Shown in pieces: positions 43,139 through 56,319 of a stretch of DNA of 64,000 nt. The translations under genes were made by a program, and so were the position numbers. The number at the start of each line of letters is the position of its first letter. Positions within the stretch are counted from its first letter, which is position 1. The notes beneath the pieces are model-generated. The model worked only from the letters and a program-made list of their open reading frames with translations. It did not search any database and was not told the DNA's origin. Source of the stretch: Micropterix aruncella (taxonomy: Eukaryota > Arthropoda > Insecta > Lepidoptera > Micropterigidae); NCBI GenBank assembly GCA_944548615.1, contig OX155980.1:37144381-37208380 (forward strand). The letters are read 5' to 3'.

Positions 43139-44117
43139 CAGCTTTACTCAACCTTTTTTTTTCTTGGGCCAAATACGAGTGAGTGCTACATCAGACGGGC
43201 CGCAACAACCTATATTACAATAAATCCACAGAAGACGTCAAAAGCCAACTTTTAAACGTAATCATTTATTTAAAACTAATGAGATTGTTGACATTGCCTA
43301 CTTTTGACAATTTTATCTAGATCCGGCTTATAATTGCTACATGCTACTCTCAACACGTCATCAAGGTGTGAATCAGTAAGCCGACATCTGTAGGCATTTT
43401 TTGCATATTTTATTTTAGAATAAGGCGATTCACAGAGGTAAGTCAATGCAAACAACGTCAACAGCAAGTGTGCACAATTTTTCAAGGTTTCATAATTAAC
43501 GGGTACTAATTTCCAAAATTCTTCATATTCTTTTACTTCTCTTTTCTCTTTAAAAATTGCTTCCAGATTTGTGTCATTTTTAAATTCAATAAATTCATCC
43601 AATAATTTTGCGTTCTCAAATCCAAATGCAGTCAGTTGCGTGATTGTGGCTATTTGTAAGTGCCAGGAATTTTCGACTAGCAAAAAACATTTCTTGATAT
43701 TTCTTAAATCCTGAAATCTACGCTTGAATTCCTTGCTTAAGGAATCTAAGTAATTAGAAATTAATACATAGTTCTCTAGGGAAACATCAATGCCATCTTG
43801 TTGAGCCTTTACTATTGTTGGAAAGTTGTGCAATATTTTGTATTTCTTCTATGTACATGTCCAGTTTATATTCGAAAGCAAATACTGAACTCGTCATCTG
43901 AGAAATAATTTTATTTTCTCCTTGTAAACCTAGATGAGTTTACCAAGTTTTTCTGTCACATCGCAAAGAAAAGCTAAAATACACCACCAACTGTCATTTT
44001 CAAGTTCACTGTAAACTTTATCATTTTGTTGTAAAAATGAAATAATTTCATGTCGCAAAGAGTAAAACCTTCGGGCCGCAAAGAAAAGGTCGGCGGGCCG
44101 CAGGTTGAGTATGGCTG
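43139..44117 (-). mobile_element. Internally deleted hAT inside the LINE (unit 2)
   Basis: Copy of 8131-9113, 4 bp shorter near 43834. CCCTAGAT flanks at 43131-43138 and 44118-44125. It contains the transposase C-terminal frame 43276-43833, with one residue change from unit 1 (LFALTYLCESPY instead of LFASTYLCESPY). Confidence 0.92.
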
Positions 44118-44355
44118 CCCTAGATGCTTAAGCTTTAAAAGGAGGCGGTTTATAGGGACTCTGTTGAAGGCCTTCTCGTAATCCAGATATACAATAATTG
44201 AAATGCGAAATATACAATAAATTGAAATGCGTTTTTGTTAATTTTATGAACCTTGCATTGTAGATTAGGCAACCTGACACTAAGCCATTCGTCTACTATG
44301 CAATATTCAAGAATATGAGCAAGAGAATGCATGCTGCTATTTTCTTTTGTTGCAG

Positions 44356-45307
44356 ATTTTCACTCGAGAAAACCTTAGATGTTTGCGCGCAAGGAACTTG
44401 CAGTGTTATAACGCACGACGCGGAGCGCTCCGTGTTATTCGTTACGAAACACAATCAGAATCCGTTGTTCCCAGGCTTCGGCTACAGCGCAATCAACTAC
44501 GAGACGTTCGCGATGGAGACGAATTTGAAACTGCACCAGAAGGCGATACGGGACATGTCATATTCGGGCGAACGTAACTGTTTGCTGACTGCGTCGCTGG
44601 ATAAGAGTGCTAAGTTGGTGTCGATGCAGAGCGGTCGCGTCGCAACGATTTTCGAGTGCGACATCCCGCTGTGGTCGTGCACTTGGGACGTCGAGAACGC
44701 CGATCAGCTGTACGTCGGCGGTCTGGGCGGCGTCGTTTTGCAGTACGACGTGCGACAGCCGCGGATGTGTCTCGCACGCCTGCAGCAATCCGATGTGTCG
44801 CCTGTTGTGTCGCTCGCGTCGACCCCTCATGGGATTCTTTCGTGTCATCTTAACTCGTGCTGGCTACTTGAACCAAACGGGCAAACGTTCCACTCGCAAA
44901 GCATTCCAATCAAAGGACCTTTCATATCGCTCACATACGATTCAAAATCAGAGAAATTCGTAATATCGAGTCGACCCAGTAAACTATGCCCGTTTTCCCG
45001 CCACAACGTCTGCCAGTTCAACGCCTACCGAACGACCGTCCAACAAACGTTCTCCGGTTCGACTATACAGACGGTGATGTCCCGATCCTGTCTTCTCAAC
45101 CTCTCGGAAGACACTCTCGTGGCGGCACACTCCGAAGCCGACTCAGCCCTCACCCTCTACAGCCTTCACTCGTCCAGCAAAGTACAGAGTCTTCCTAGTC
45201 AAGATCACATAATCGATACGGCAGCAATCGCTAGCAAAAAAGACACGTTTCTCGCAACTCTCTCCGGAAACAAAGTGCGTTTATACAAAGCCGTTTTGTG
45301 TTCTTAA
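44356..45307 (+). CDS. RFWD3: RFWD3-like E3 ubiquitin ligase, WD40 exon (gene A, unit 2; joins 33947-34482)
   Basis: Second and last coding exon of the only complete RFWD3-like gene in the window. The acceptor TTTTGTTGCAG precedes a phase-2 start, so AG from exon 1 plus A gives Arg followed by FSLEKTLDVCAQGTC, continuous with the RFWD3 family pattern. The encoded 316 residues contain the WD40 substrate-binding propeller (PGFG, LLTASLDKSAKL, WSCTWDV, GGVVLQYDVRQP, FLATLSGNKVRLYKA). Protein-identical to 9352-10303; the nucleotide differences I saw are silent. AATAAA follows at 45329-45334. Confidence 0.92.
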
Positions 45308-45328
45308 TTAAGTGAAATCTCCAAAGAA

Positions 45329-45334
45329 AATAAA
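45329..45334 (+). terminator. Polyadenylation signal AATAAA of gene A (unit 2)
   Basis: Canonical hexamer 22 bases after the stop codon, as at 10325-10330. Confidence 0.55.
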
Positions 45335-45533
45335 TAACTTCATACCTTTTAAAACGTTTCTTTTATTCAGTACTAGCTGTTGCCCGCGGCTTCGCTTCGT
45401 ATAGTTTCGAATCGAGTTATTAATTGAAGTAGGGTGGCGTTTATTTGCCTTTTTAGCTGCTACCTTTAGATATATGTATATGTAGTGCAAGACAACCCCC
45501 TCAGATGCTTGATACCTATTAGTCTGGGCGGCC

Positions 45534-46289
45534 GCTGTGGGATTACTTACCTCATCGAATTGCAGAATAATACCGCTTTCCACGGAAAGTAGACTTCAAA
45601 TAGGTAAGACAAAAATTTGTCTGCCGAGTCTCAGCTTGGAGGGCTTTATACAACAGGCATTTCTTTTCGCGCAATTTAATATATTAAATAAACGGGTTGA
45701 GAGCCACAGCTTCCAGGAGACGCCCATTCAACTTTAAAATAGGTACAACGCTGCCTGCAAAACGTGCCTAAACATCTATATTACATCTATAAACATCTAT
45801 ATTAGGCCGAAATCACACTTACCCTTGCACGATGGGTTGAAACGGCACTTCTGCGGACTTAGGAATCAAGTTTGTTTTTCCACTGTTTTCTTTATAGCGA
45901 TGGATATACCTTATTATTCCTAACAATAGTCGACCTATGTGTTTTTTTCCTAAACTTATAATTTGGGCATAAAAAAATATTTTCAGATTTTTTGTATGGG
46001 ACAGATTAAAAAAAATCATGTCTGCTTTGTCCTGATACATCCCGCTTCGTAACCCTTTTTATCTTAATCCTTGTCTCATCTACTATCATTCTGAATATTA
46101 AAAAAAATTACAAAAATGCCATCTTGTCAGATGCCGGAGAAATGATTAAAAACACATACATATTTCAAAGCATATTTTTTTATTATCTTAGGTTAGTGAA
46201 GTCCAAATTTTATGCGGAATAGTAAGTAAAACTACGTAATAAGACAACTAACTACCTAAAACCTAACAATAGTAGATACAAAATAATGA
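45534..46289 (+). repeat. Dispersed repeat X (unit 2)
   Basis: Copy of 10530-11285; non-coding. Confidence 0.68.
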
Positions 46290-47870
46290 TTTAGGCATTT
46301 CTCTTATTTCTTATTTCATCACGGTCATTTTATACCATCACTAACAACCAGAGTACCCTAATTAAGTAATTATTGACTTACTGACAATCATTAATTAATA
46401 GTTACGTAAAAATGATAACACTAACTTCTGAGGCATTACAAGATCTATTGAAATTGGTTTAGCTAATACAAGTGCAAACAAACAAATGCAATATATAGAT
46501 TATTAACGAATCACATAATAAAAAATATGTAATCCAGGGAACATTACCCAAGTAGCACAAATTGGCTATATAAAGGTCACAGAAAGTTATCGCTACAGCT
46601 TTTAGTCACAAGAACTGGTAATATAGCAGTCATATAATCGTTTATATAAATCGTCTATACCACCGGATTAGGCGCATTTTATATGGCTTTTAGCTGAATA
46701 GTGGCTGAATAGCACATAACGGCTACCTTTGGTAGTATAAGAAAGCTGAATAAGCGCTTATAATTCACTTACAGCGCTTGCTGTGGCACCCTTATATAGC
46801 CAACGGCTGTAAAAGTGTCTCCAATCGATACTTTATTACTTATTCTAGTCGGGTAATGCCTTGAAATGATATAGAATGATAACAAACGAAAGCTGCATCA
46901 TCATTTGCCGTCGCAAATACAGAATTCCTAATGGATACTAATATATTGTATTTTATTGACTTTAAAATGATTGTATGTAGTTTAATACACCAAATTCTCT
47001 TGCGGACATCGTTTCATCGACAATATTAAGTAACATGTCTAATAAAATTCTAACGCACCTTCAAAATTTTAATATTTTAACTTAATTTTAATTCATAATT
47101 ATGGTTTAAAGTTTTTTGTAAATTAATTTTATTTTTCGCAGTAAAAAAGAACATTTGCTGGGTATCATTCACACACTTTGAAATAAGATTTACCTATAAT
47201 AAGTGTATTTTAAGACCTAAAATGCCTTTAAAAGTATAATACAAAAATTTTAGGCTATATAATATGATAGAAATGATTCGAAAAAATATGGCCGCTTTGC
47301 TTATATCTGCAACTTTAATATAGCCTTTATAAAACTATAAGTTGCATAAGTGAGGTCCTAGTGACAACTTTACAGCTTTAACTCTTTGTAAATCAATTAC
47401 TGCACTTCAATATGACTATAGGCTGTATAAGGGCGGGTCTTGCAACCAATCTTTGGTGGAGTAAAAAGCCATTACTCGCTCATTATATAAGAAAAGCTGA
47501 GTAAACCTTTATATGACAAAATTATATGACTAAAGCCAAATTGCTTTAAATGACACCTTTACATAGCTGATAGTTAATCTGTATGCCTTTACATGATATG
47601 ACTTATAATTTATTTATTTATTTATTTATTTATTTAAGAATTAATTACTATGAAACATTGATTAGCTTATAAAAATAACAGGAACCGAATGGCAAACCCT
47701 TAACCTTTTGCTTATTTGTTTCTTTCACCCAACTGGGACTAGCCCGTTCTAGGGTGGACAGGAAAATAATCAAAGCTATATTCGGCACTTCTTATATGGC
47801 TTTTGTGCTAGCATGTTAGTTGGGTATTATAATGATAAATTAAGGTAATTTAATAAAAATGTGTATTTGG
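46290..47870. repeat. AT-rich dispersed repeat Y (unit 2)
   Basis: Copy of 11286-12866, including the TTTA microsatellite. Non-coding. Confidence 0.5.
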
Positions 47871-48785
47871 AAACCAAATATAGAATAAGTTTTATTACTT
47901 CCAGTAAAACCTACTTCGGCAATGAGGTTTTTAGCAGATGTAAGGATTCAGCCTCATCCTTCACTTCATCGGGATTTTGTCTCCATTTGGAAGAGGAAAT
48001 AACCCTCAATTACTGTGCGGGTGCACGTTTGCGGTCTGCGCACCGTCGACACGACGGGAAATTTGCCGTGTGCCTTTTAGGCTAAATTAAAAACGATTTT
48101 TTTCACCTTCTAGCGTGTTTTTCTTTTGTCTTTTGTGCGTCTGAGGGAAAAGGATTTTCTGTGGGCCAAATCCAATGCCCATCAGTATTTAGCCCACTCT
48201 CTGAGATCATTTCCTTTTTTTTAGGGTAACTTTTTTTTCTTTTTCAAAATTTCTTTTTTGGTATATTTTTTTTTTATTAGTTTCCGTCTTTACCTTTAAA
48301 AGACAGGTGGCGTCCATGTAGATATTTTTTTTGGTTTTGGTGATTCAGCCGTGTTTCTTAAAAAACACGGTGGGCTTATAACTTCAAGGTTATAGCAGGA
48401 GGGCGATTATAATGCACTTGAAGGGTTAATGCATTTAAGGAGGCAACACTTTGGGAGGCAAGTTCTAAACAAACTTCGAATATATCGCTCCCCCGAAGAA
48501 TTGGATACTGGTGGTAAGTTAACGGAGGCACAGGGGATCTGCAAAGGTCGCAGTGCACCAGGAAGCCTATTCTTGAAAAATGTAGCCTCCAATGTATTAA
48601 TACCTCCAATTAATACCTCCAATGTACAGGGGTGATAAAAATCTGTGTCAATTGCAAATCTCACGATTAGTTTTGTACAAAATACATAGAATAAAAATTG
48701 GGGGCTTTACTGGCTTATGCGAATGGGACAGTGGTGATTGTAATTATGTTTACTGCAATTTTATTTTGCCTACGGTGTTAATTTG
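47871..48785. other. Unassigned sequence (unit 2)
   Basis: Copy of 12867-13782; nothing recognised. Confidence 0.5.
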
Positions 48786-49691
48786 ATATTGAAGAAATTT
48801 CGTTTGTTTCAGGTTACCTTTTGTCATCATCACCAAAGTCATATTGTAAAATACCTCGAAAAAAATCCAAATTATCGCTTACACTGTCATGTTAACATCA
48901 ATAGCGCCGCAGGCAACATTTTTTTTCGAATTTCGCGCGAAATTCGAAAAAACTTTTTGTATGCGGTGATATTCCCATATTTAAGAATTTTCTATTGTTT
49001 CAGGATACCTTTTGTTATCAAAACGCAGTCATTGAAAAAAACCTCGAAAATAGTTTATTTTTTTATAATATCGCAGACATGTTTTTACGTGTAACCCACA
49101 TTATATTTACGTGTAACTTTTCGACACTTATATCCTTTTACAAATCTACACAGTTTCATTAAAATCTATTTTAATATTATTTTACTCCAATTGGATACTA
49201 TTTTAATTGTTTTTTCAATGACTTTGCATATTGATGAGAGTAGATAAGTATCCCGAAATATCGTTTGTTTCAGGTTACCTTTAGTCATCAATACACAAAG
49301 TCATTTCGTAAAAACTTCGAAAACTGTCCAATTGTTTTAGATGATCGCTAACACATGGCTATAGTATCAGCGCCGCAGACAAAATTTTTTTTTTCGAAGA
49401 AATTTCGTTTATTTTAGGTTACCTTTTGTCATAATCACCAAAGTCATTTTGTAAAAACCTCGAAAAATATTCCGATTTATCGCTTACACATTGTCATGTT
49501 AACATCAATAGCGCCACAGCAACATTTTTTTTTCAATTTTCGACCGAAATTTGAAAAAAACTTTTTGCGTGCGGTGATATTCCCATATTTAAGAATTTTC
49601 TATTGTTTCAGGATACCTATTGTTATCAAAACGCAGTCATTGAAAAAAACCTCGAAAATAGTTTTTTTTTTAAATATCGCAGACATGTTTT
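48786..49691 (+). repeat. Degenerate tandem repeat (unit 2)
   Basis: Copy of 13783-14690, two bases shorter in a T/A run near 49673. Confidence 0.75.
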
Positions 49692-50066
49692 CTCACGAGC
49701 ATGCCATCATTTTTGTAATATCGCGACTTGTTATCGATATTAGAGAACTCGCGATTTATCGACTATTTAACGACACTACTCCTGAAACGATATGGCCGAT
49801 TTGTTGAACTTTAAGATTAACTGAAAGATTATGACAGATTCGGAATCTGCGTGGTGAATATAGTGCGGTGACATTTCAAAAGCAACAATCCAGGAGAGGT
49901 TCCTATACTGCAGTTATACCGAAACGATTACCTATACCTACTATGAGGCCACCAGAACCAGAGTGGCTCAAATACAAAAATCATTTTTGTGGATATGGTC
50001 CAAAGTGACAGTGACACTCATGACAGTGGCAGGATTGCCACTAAAGAAATTCATTATGGACATGTA

Positions 50067-50477
50067 GGGGGGCGCCAGTTTTGCATGCGGCAAACTTGCA
50101 CAAATGTCACTTTTGACAGCTCCAAATTTGTTGAGGGCAGATTTGCAGGAGGCAACCTTGCAGGCGGCAACCTTCAGTACATCAAATTAAATGTTTTAAG
50201 TTTTTCTGTTAGGTTAGGTTAGGGTTTTCTTTCCCTAAAATCGAAGTGACATTAATTACCGGCATCCTTGTAGTGGATGATTTAGTACATCAAACTAAAC
50301 ATTACAAAAAAAGGTTTTAAGTTTTTCTGTTAGGTTAGGTTAGGTTCTCGAAACGTCAGTTTGACATTTGCAAAACTGCCTTCTGCAAGATTGCCTTCTG
50401 CAAAACTGCCGCCTGCAAGAATGCCGTCTGCAAGATTGCCGTCTGCAAATTTGCCTTCTGCAAGTTTGATGGGACCC
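50067..50477. mobile_element. 411-bp MITE with iteron arms (unit 2)
   Basis: Copy of 15066-15476 with GACATGTA at 50059-50066 and 50478-50485. Confidence 0.85.
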
Positions 50478-50904
50478 GACATGTACATCATTAATATTAA
50501 TCAAATTAGTCGAAACTTTTATTTAAAGAAACCATTATTAATCTCGATAATTTTTGAAATAGAATTTTCTTTATTTTAACGTTTGTTTCTAGTTTCAGAA
50601 GAAAATAATGTTCTAAAATGTTGCCAGCGCAAATATCGCGGTGTAAAGGGGCAAACGTCATATTATCGGCAAACATATATTTTGACGTTTACGTATTTTA
50701 CATTCAAATCCAATTCAAATCGTAAACTGTGTAACGCTTTGATTTTGTAGAATAAAACGGATCCGTGACTGATTTCAACTGTTTTTCGCTTAAATATTGA
50801 TATTTTAATGTTTCTTTCGACAGTTTGATAATCTTATACTAGTTTTTTAACAAACTGACCAACCTTTGAGGTTAAGTCTTTGTTTGTGTTAGGTTAGGTT
50901 AGGC

Positions 50905-51136
50905 GGTCTAAGTTGTGTCCGTCCTGCGAGACGAAGGCGGGCTGTAAGGACATTCGGTTCATATACGCGAAGATGGTCCCTATCAATAATACCGAACTGG
51001 AGGCAGTGAATTCAAAGCTGGGCGATTCGCAGGCGCGCGGTTTAAAGATGGAAATGGAAATTAGCAATATGCGCTCTGTGCAGACTACGGTATCGACTGA
51101 AATTACAAATTTCAGCCGATTGAAAGTTATGTGGAA
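50905..51136 (+). pseudogene. RFWD3: RING-deleted exon 1 remnant of gene B (unit 2)
   Basis: Copy of 15904-16135 with the same TTAGG-containing scar just before it and the same donor. It would join to 55368-56319 in phase. Confidence 0.85.
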
Positions 51137-51589
51137 GTGAGTAGATGTTTGTTTGTTTAACCATTAAGTACTGACTTTCCATTTTAGTTACATAAGTGCC
51201 GACGTGATGTCTGCTAGCTGGACCACTAAAAAAACTGTTGTTTCTTGATGTTTTTCTAAAAAAAAACGTGTATGTGTTTTTAATATATCTAGTTATTGTA
51301 CAAGTAAAACAAAATATACAAGTTCAAACATTTATACAAAATTCGGGTCGATATCGTCGGAGTGGACTCTAAGCTAAAATTTCTTTGTGCCTTTATTTTG
51401 AGGTCTTCTTTGATATTTTTTCTTTCTGACAGGAACACTCTTATTTTTATTTGTGGTTGCCCGTTTCATGCCCGAAGTACCTGGCCGATCAATTTTTATA
51501 ACTAACTAAATAAAATAGAAAAACGATATAATCTGAAAAAAATCGTATCCAAAAAAAGTTACGTAAATTCAGGCGAGTGTTATGACAGA

Positions 51590-52313
51590 TAAGGAATGCA
51601 ATCTCGGTATACCGAGATCTCGAAATACCAAGATCTTGAACTAATTTTGCAAGATTAATTTTGCCTGCAAAATCACACGCAATCTTGCAAAATTTGCGAG
51701 TTCGAGCAGCAGCATATTTCATGACGATTTAGGGGCGCACGCCGTCACATCCTGGAAATTCCCGGCACTATAAGGACAGATCTTCCTGGGAAATGGAACG
51801 GAACGTCGCAGGCAGTGCGGCAGTTTTTTTTCTCCAATTTGCAATGGTTTTTGTGCGCTTAATGTAATAATTTGATAACGCAGAGTGTTCCAATTATATA
51901 TTAGTAAAAAAGTTTATATTAGTAAAAAATATAATAGTTTCCTGTCGGAAATTGGTTTCATATCGTTAAATTTGTGTCATCATGTCATCGAACATAGTTT
52001 ATAATGAGTTTAATAGTTCGCTGGAAGTATGGAAATACTTTTTAAAGGCTGACTGCTCAGTGCAAATTGTGTAAGTCTATTCTGAAAACGACGGCACGTT
52101 TTCCTAAAGGTTTGCACGTACATATGTATTCTAAGCAAAAAATTAATACGATCCAAAAAAAAGTATTACAAAATGCGACTCCATGTCCATCAGGTCTAAA
52201 TATATATTCTGAATTCTGCAAGATCTTGCAAAATACCGAGATCTTGCAAGACTGACCTCTTAAATCTTGCAAATACCGAGATTGAAGATTTTGCTGCTAG
52301 ATTGCTTTCCCTA
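51590..52313. mobile_element. Non-autonomous hAT-like element (gene B, unit 2)
   Basis: Copy of 16589-17312; empty for the TTAA MITE. Confidence 0.86.
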
Positions 52314-53604
52314 ATTACAGACCACTCGCGACCTAAGAAAAATCAAAACTCACCGGAATCGCACACGCCGACACAACCACTCACCACGAATACTGCCGGG
52401 CGACTGCTCGAGGGCTAGACAGGAGGGCGAGAAATACGTCCCCCCTAACACAGTGTAATTAGAATTTTCAAACTCTCAAAGTGTCTGTCAGACCACACGT
52501 CGGTACTTAACCCCTGGGTGGCCACACACGGCGATCGGCGTTTTTCGTATTATCCATATTTATTCCATTATCGGCTCTATTTCTCCCTCCACTGCGGTAA
52601 AAGCCTGCCATTGAATAAGCCATTGTTATATATTAGTATGCTTGTACACACCTTCTACAAAGGGAAAAGTCTTTTGTCACTTGAGACGATAAACTTACTT
52701 ATTTTGATATGAATTCATAATTATTGATAATATGACCAATAAACATGAATAATTATTTTTTAAATATAAAAATCTACTTTTTGTGACGTAAATACAAAAT
52801 TTAGACATGTTTTCCCTTACTTTTTTGTAGGCATTACTAAGCTCTACAACTTTTCCCTAGAACTCAATCATATATCTCTCATCGTTAAAATAGCGTTCGT
52901 AAGAAACGTTTTCATTCGACTGTTTTTCTCCGAATTACTTTGTAAATCCAACGACCACGAAAAAGTCTTTTCATTTTTCGGCTTTCATATAGCCATATGA
53001 CACTCCCAAATAACGTGGCTTTCTATTCGTAAAAGAATTTTCGAAATCAGTTCAGTAGATCCAGAGATTACTTCCTACAACGTCACAAGCTTTACCTCTT
53101 TATAATATTAGTATAGAAGTATAGATTACGACACGGTCGTGGTTCCATACCTATGTCGTATTATCTCTAACTATTTATTCAGTAAAAGGTAAAAGTCTTT
53201 TGTTTTAAACACTTGAGGCAATAAATTTACTTATTTTGATAAGAATTCATAATTGTTGATAATATGACCAATAAACATGACCTAACGATTTAAATTATTT
53301 TTTTAATATAAAAAAATATATTAAAAAATCACCATAATATCGCGCACTCGGTTGGTTATCGTCATAACTATTCAAATATTTGTCCAAATTTGTCCAAATG
53401 ATGTACTGTAAAAGACAAAATTTATTTACTTTAGATACCAGATGTGTTAAAAGTATTTATTTTGATATAATAATCAATTTATTACTACCAAATGTACGTT
53501 ACAAATAATTTTTATTTTTTTATTGTATTTATGGTTCACTATTTTGGCGATAATGGCTTACACATAAAATATAGATATATGCTATCGCTGGCTTTTTTGT
53601 AGGT

Positions 53605-53976
53605 CTATTTAAGATAAACATTTCCATTGTATATTATATACGTGTAACTCCAACGGTTTTTGCGGCGCACGCCAGAATAGCTCGCAGATGGCAGATTTTT
53701 TCCTACTTCTTCTTCTTCTTCATCAGCGCGCATTCGCCAACCGTTAGGCATACGCCTCTCCAATCCGGATCGGTTAGTTTGGTTTGGCAGCCTGATCGTA
53801 CCCAGAGAGATTCTTAACATCCCCTGCCCCCCGTTACGGTAACCGCTGCCGTGGCTCGGGCTAGTACGCTGCTGGGGACTGGGGGCCGTGGTAAGGTTGT
53901 ACTGTTCATCATCATGATTGGAGGTATTTAGCCCGATACCCGCCACGTCGGCCACACGTCTTTGCGAGCTCCACAC
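53605..53976 (-). CDS. Hypothetical 123-residue frame (unit 2)
   Basis: Same protein as 18604-18975; no recognised family. Probably a transposon fragment. Confidence 0.25.
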   Translation of the reverse strand: MWSSQRRVADVAGIGLNTSNHDDEQYNLTTAPSPQQRTSPSHGSGYRNGGQGMLRISLGTIRLPNQTNRSGLERRMPNGWRMRADEEEEEVGKNLPSASYSGVRRKNRWSYTYIIYNGNVYLK

Positions 53977-54362
53977 TTTCAGGAAAATATTTCCATTTCC
54001 TAGGCTTGTGGCAACATGGTCGGGTATTTAACCACCGAATTGCAGTATATTTTCTAAATTTATTATTTAATTATTATTTATTGTTGAGAAAATTTTAAAA
54101 ATATATGTTGACGCTTAGAATTAAAATTTCGAATATTAATTTCTTAGATTTTTTCCTACTTACTTGACAGTTATCGTTATATTTTAGATAATTCACACTA
54201 GATCTTTATAAATTATAGCCTATGTGTTATTCTGATGTGTAAGCTATATTATTGTAAAGTTTCATCAAAATCCATTCAGTAGTTTTTGCGTGAAAGAGTA
54301 ACAAACATCCATACATTCTTACAAACTTTCGCGTTTATAATATTATAGTAGGATTATATATA

Positions 54363-54914
54363 CAGGGTGCGGCAGTGAGGACGGACGGTTTTAAAAAAAT
54401 CATAAAATAGTTAATTTTTACTCAAAAACATATTTATTGATGGAATCAGGTTCGCAAGGAAATAGCATTTGAGACAGTCAAGTGTGGAAAATCACATCAG
54501 GCATGTGGTGGCCGAAATCGTTGATGCAGTGCTGGAGGCGTTCCAACATCAATCTTTCAACTTGGGCGACTTCCACGCGAATTGCGTCCTTCAATTCGTC
54601 CAGAGTTCGGGGCTTGTTATCGTATTCTTTAGCCTTGAGGTGTCCCCATTAGAAAAAATCATTCCACGCAATTCGCGTGGAAGTTGCCCAAGTTGAAAGA
54701 GCGATGTTGGAGAGAGTCTACGCAAATTTCCAAGAACGCCTCCAGCACTGCATCAACGATTTCGGCTACCACATGCCTGATGTGATTTTCCACACTTGAC
54801 TGTCTCAAATGCTATTTCCTTGCGAACCTGATTCCATCAATAAATATGTTTTTGAGTAAAAACTAACTATTTTATGATTTTTTTAAAACCGTCCGTCCTC
54901 ACTGCCGCACCCTG
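54363..54914. mobile_element. Palindromic Tc1/mariner-type foldback (unit 2)
   Basis: Copy of 19362-19913, flanked by TA and by RTE-like tails at 54110-54355 and 54933-55172. Confidence 0.85.
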
Positions 54915-55367
54915 TATAATAGGATAGTAGGATAGAATTTAAATTTTGAATGTCAATTTCTTAGATTTTTTTTCCTACTTACTTGAGAGTTATTGTTATA
55001 TTTTAGATAATTCACATTATATCTTTATAAATTATAGCCTATGTGTTATTCTGGTATGTAAGCTGTATTATTGTAAAGTTTCATCAAAATCCATTCAGTA
55101 GTTTTTGCGTGAAAGAGTAACAAACATCCATACATACATACAAACTTTCGCGTTTATAATATTAGTAGGATTGAAATGCGAAATATACAATAAATTGAAA
55201 TGCGTTTTTGTTAATTTTATCCCAACGGAAAATGGTGACCCAGCCGGTAATCCAACCCGGTACCTTGCATTGTAGATTAGGCAACCTGACACTAAGCCAT
55301 TCGTCTACCATGCAATATTCAAGAAGATGAGCAAGAGAATGCATGCTGCTATTTTCTTTTGTTGCAG

Positions 55368-56319
55368 ATTTTCACTCGAGAAAACCTTAGATGTTTGCGC
55401 ACAAGGAACTTGCAGTGTTATAACGCACGACGCGGAGCGCTCCGTGTTATTCGTTACGAAACACAATCAGAATCCGTTCTCCCCAGGCTTCGGCATCAGC
55501 GCGGTCAACTACGACACGTTCGCGACGGGAACGAGTTTGAACCTGCACCAGAAGGCGATATGGGACATGTCGCATTCGGGCGAACGTAACTGTTTGCTGA
55601 CTGCGTCGCTGGATAAGAGTGCTAAGTTGGTGTCGATGAGTAGCGGTCGCGTCGCGACGAGTTTCGAGTGCGACATCCCGCTGTGGTCGTGCACTTGGGA
55701 CGTCGGGAACTCCGATCAGCTGTACGTCGGCGGTCTGGGCGGCGTCGTTTTGCAGTACGACGTGCGACAGCCGCGGATGTGTCTCGCACGCCTGCAGCAA
55801 TCCGATGTGTCGCCTGTCGTGTCGCTCGCGTCGACCCCTCACGGGATTCTTTCGTGTCATCTTAACTCGTTCTGGCTACTTGAACCAAACGGGCAAACGT
55901 TCGACTCGCAAAACATTCCAATCGATGGACCTTTCATATCGCTCACATACGATTCAAAATCAGAGAAATTTGTAATATCAAGTCGACCCAGTAAACTATG
56001 CCCGTTTTCCCGCCACAACGTCTGCCAGTTCAACGCCAACCGAACGACCGTCCAACAAACGTTCTCCGGTTCGACTATACAGACGGTGATGTCCCGATCC
56101 TGTCTTCTCAACCTCTCGGAAGACACTCTCGTGGCGGCACACTCCGAAGCCGACTCAGCCCTCACCCTCTACAGCCTTCACTCGTCCAGCAAAGTACAGA
56201 GCCTTCCTAGTCAAGATCATATAATCGATACGGCAGCAATCGCTAGCAAAAAAGACACCTTTCTCGCAACTCTCTCCGGAAACAAAGTGCGTTTTTACAA
56301 AGCCGTTTTGTGTTCTTAA
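55368..56319 (+). CDS. RFWD3: RFWD3-like WD40 exon (gene B, unit 2)
   Basis: Protein-identical to 20367-21318 and equally free of stops. It is preceded by the same acceptor and paired with the RING-less remnant at 50905-51136. The canonical AATAAA after the stop is missing, as in unit 1. Confidence 0.85.

Larger units (their letters stand above)
34483..44355 (+). other. Intron of gene A (unit 2), 9.9 kb
   Basis: It runs from donor GTGAGTAG to acceptor TTTTGTTGCAG. The 5.5-kb retrotransposon with its nested hAT (34621-40166) accounts for most of the length difference from the gene B intron (about 4.2 kb). Other inserts are the hAT-like element with TTAA MITE, a mariner remnant, and a LINE with a nested hAT. 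Confidence 0.85.
51137..55367 (+). other. Intron of gene B (unit 2)
   Basis: Copy of 16136-20366 with the same elements. It lacks the retrotransposon found in gene A. Confidence 0.8.
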
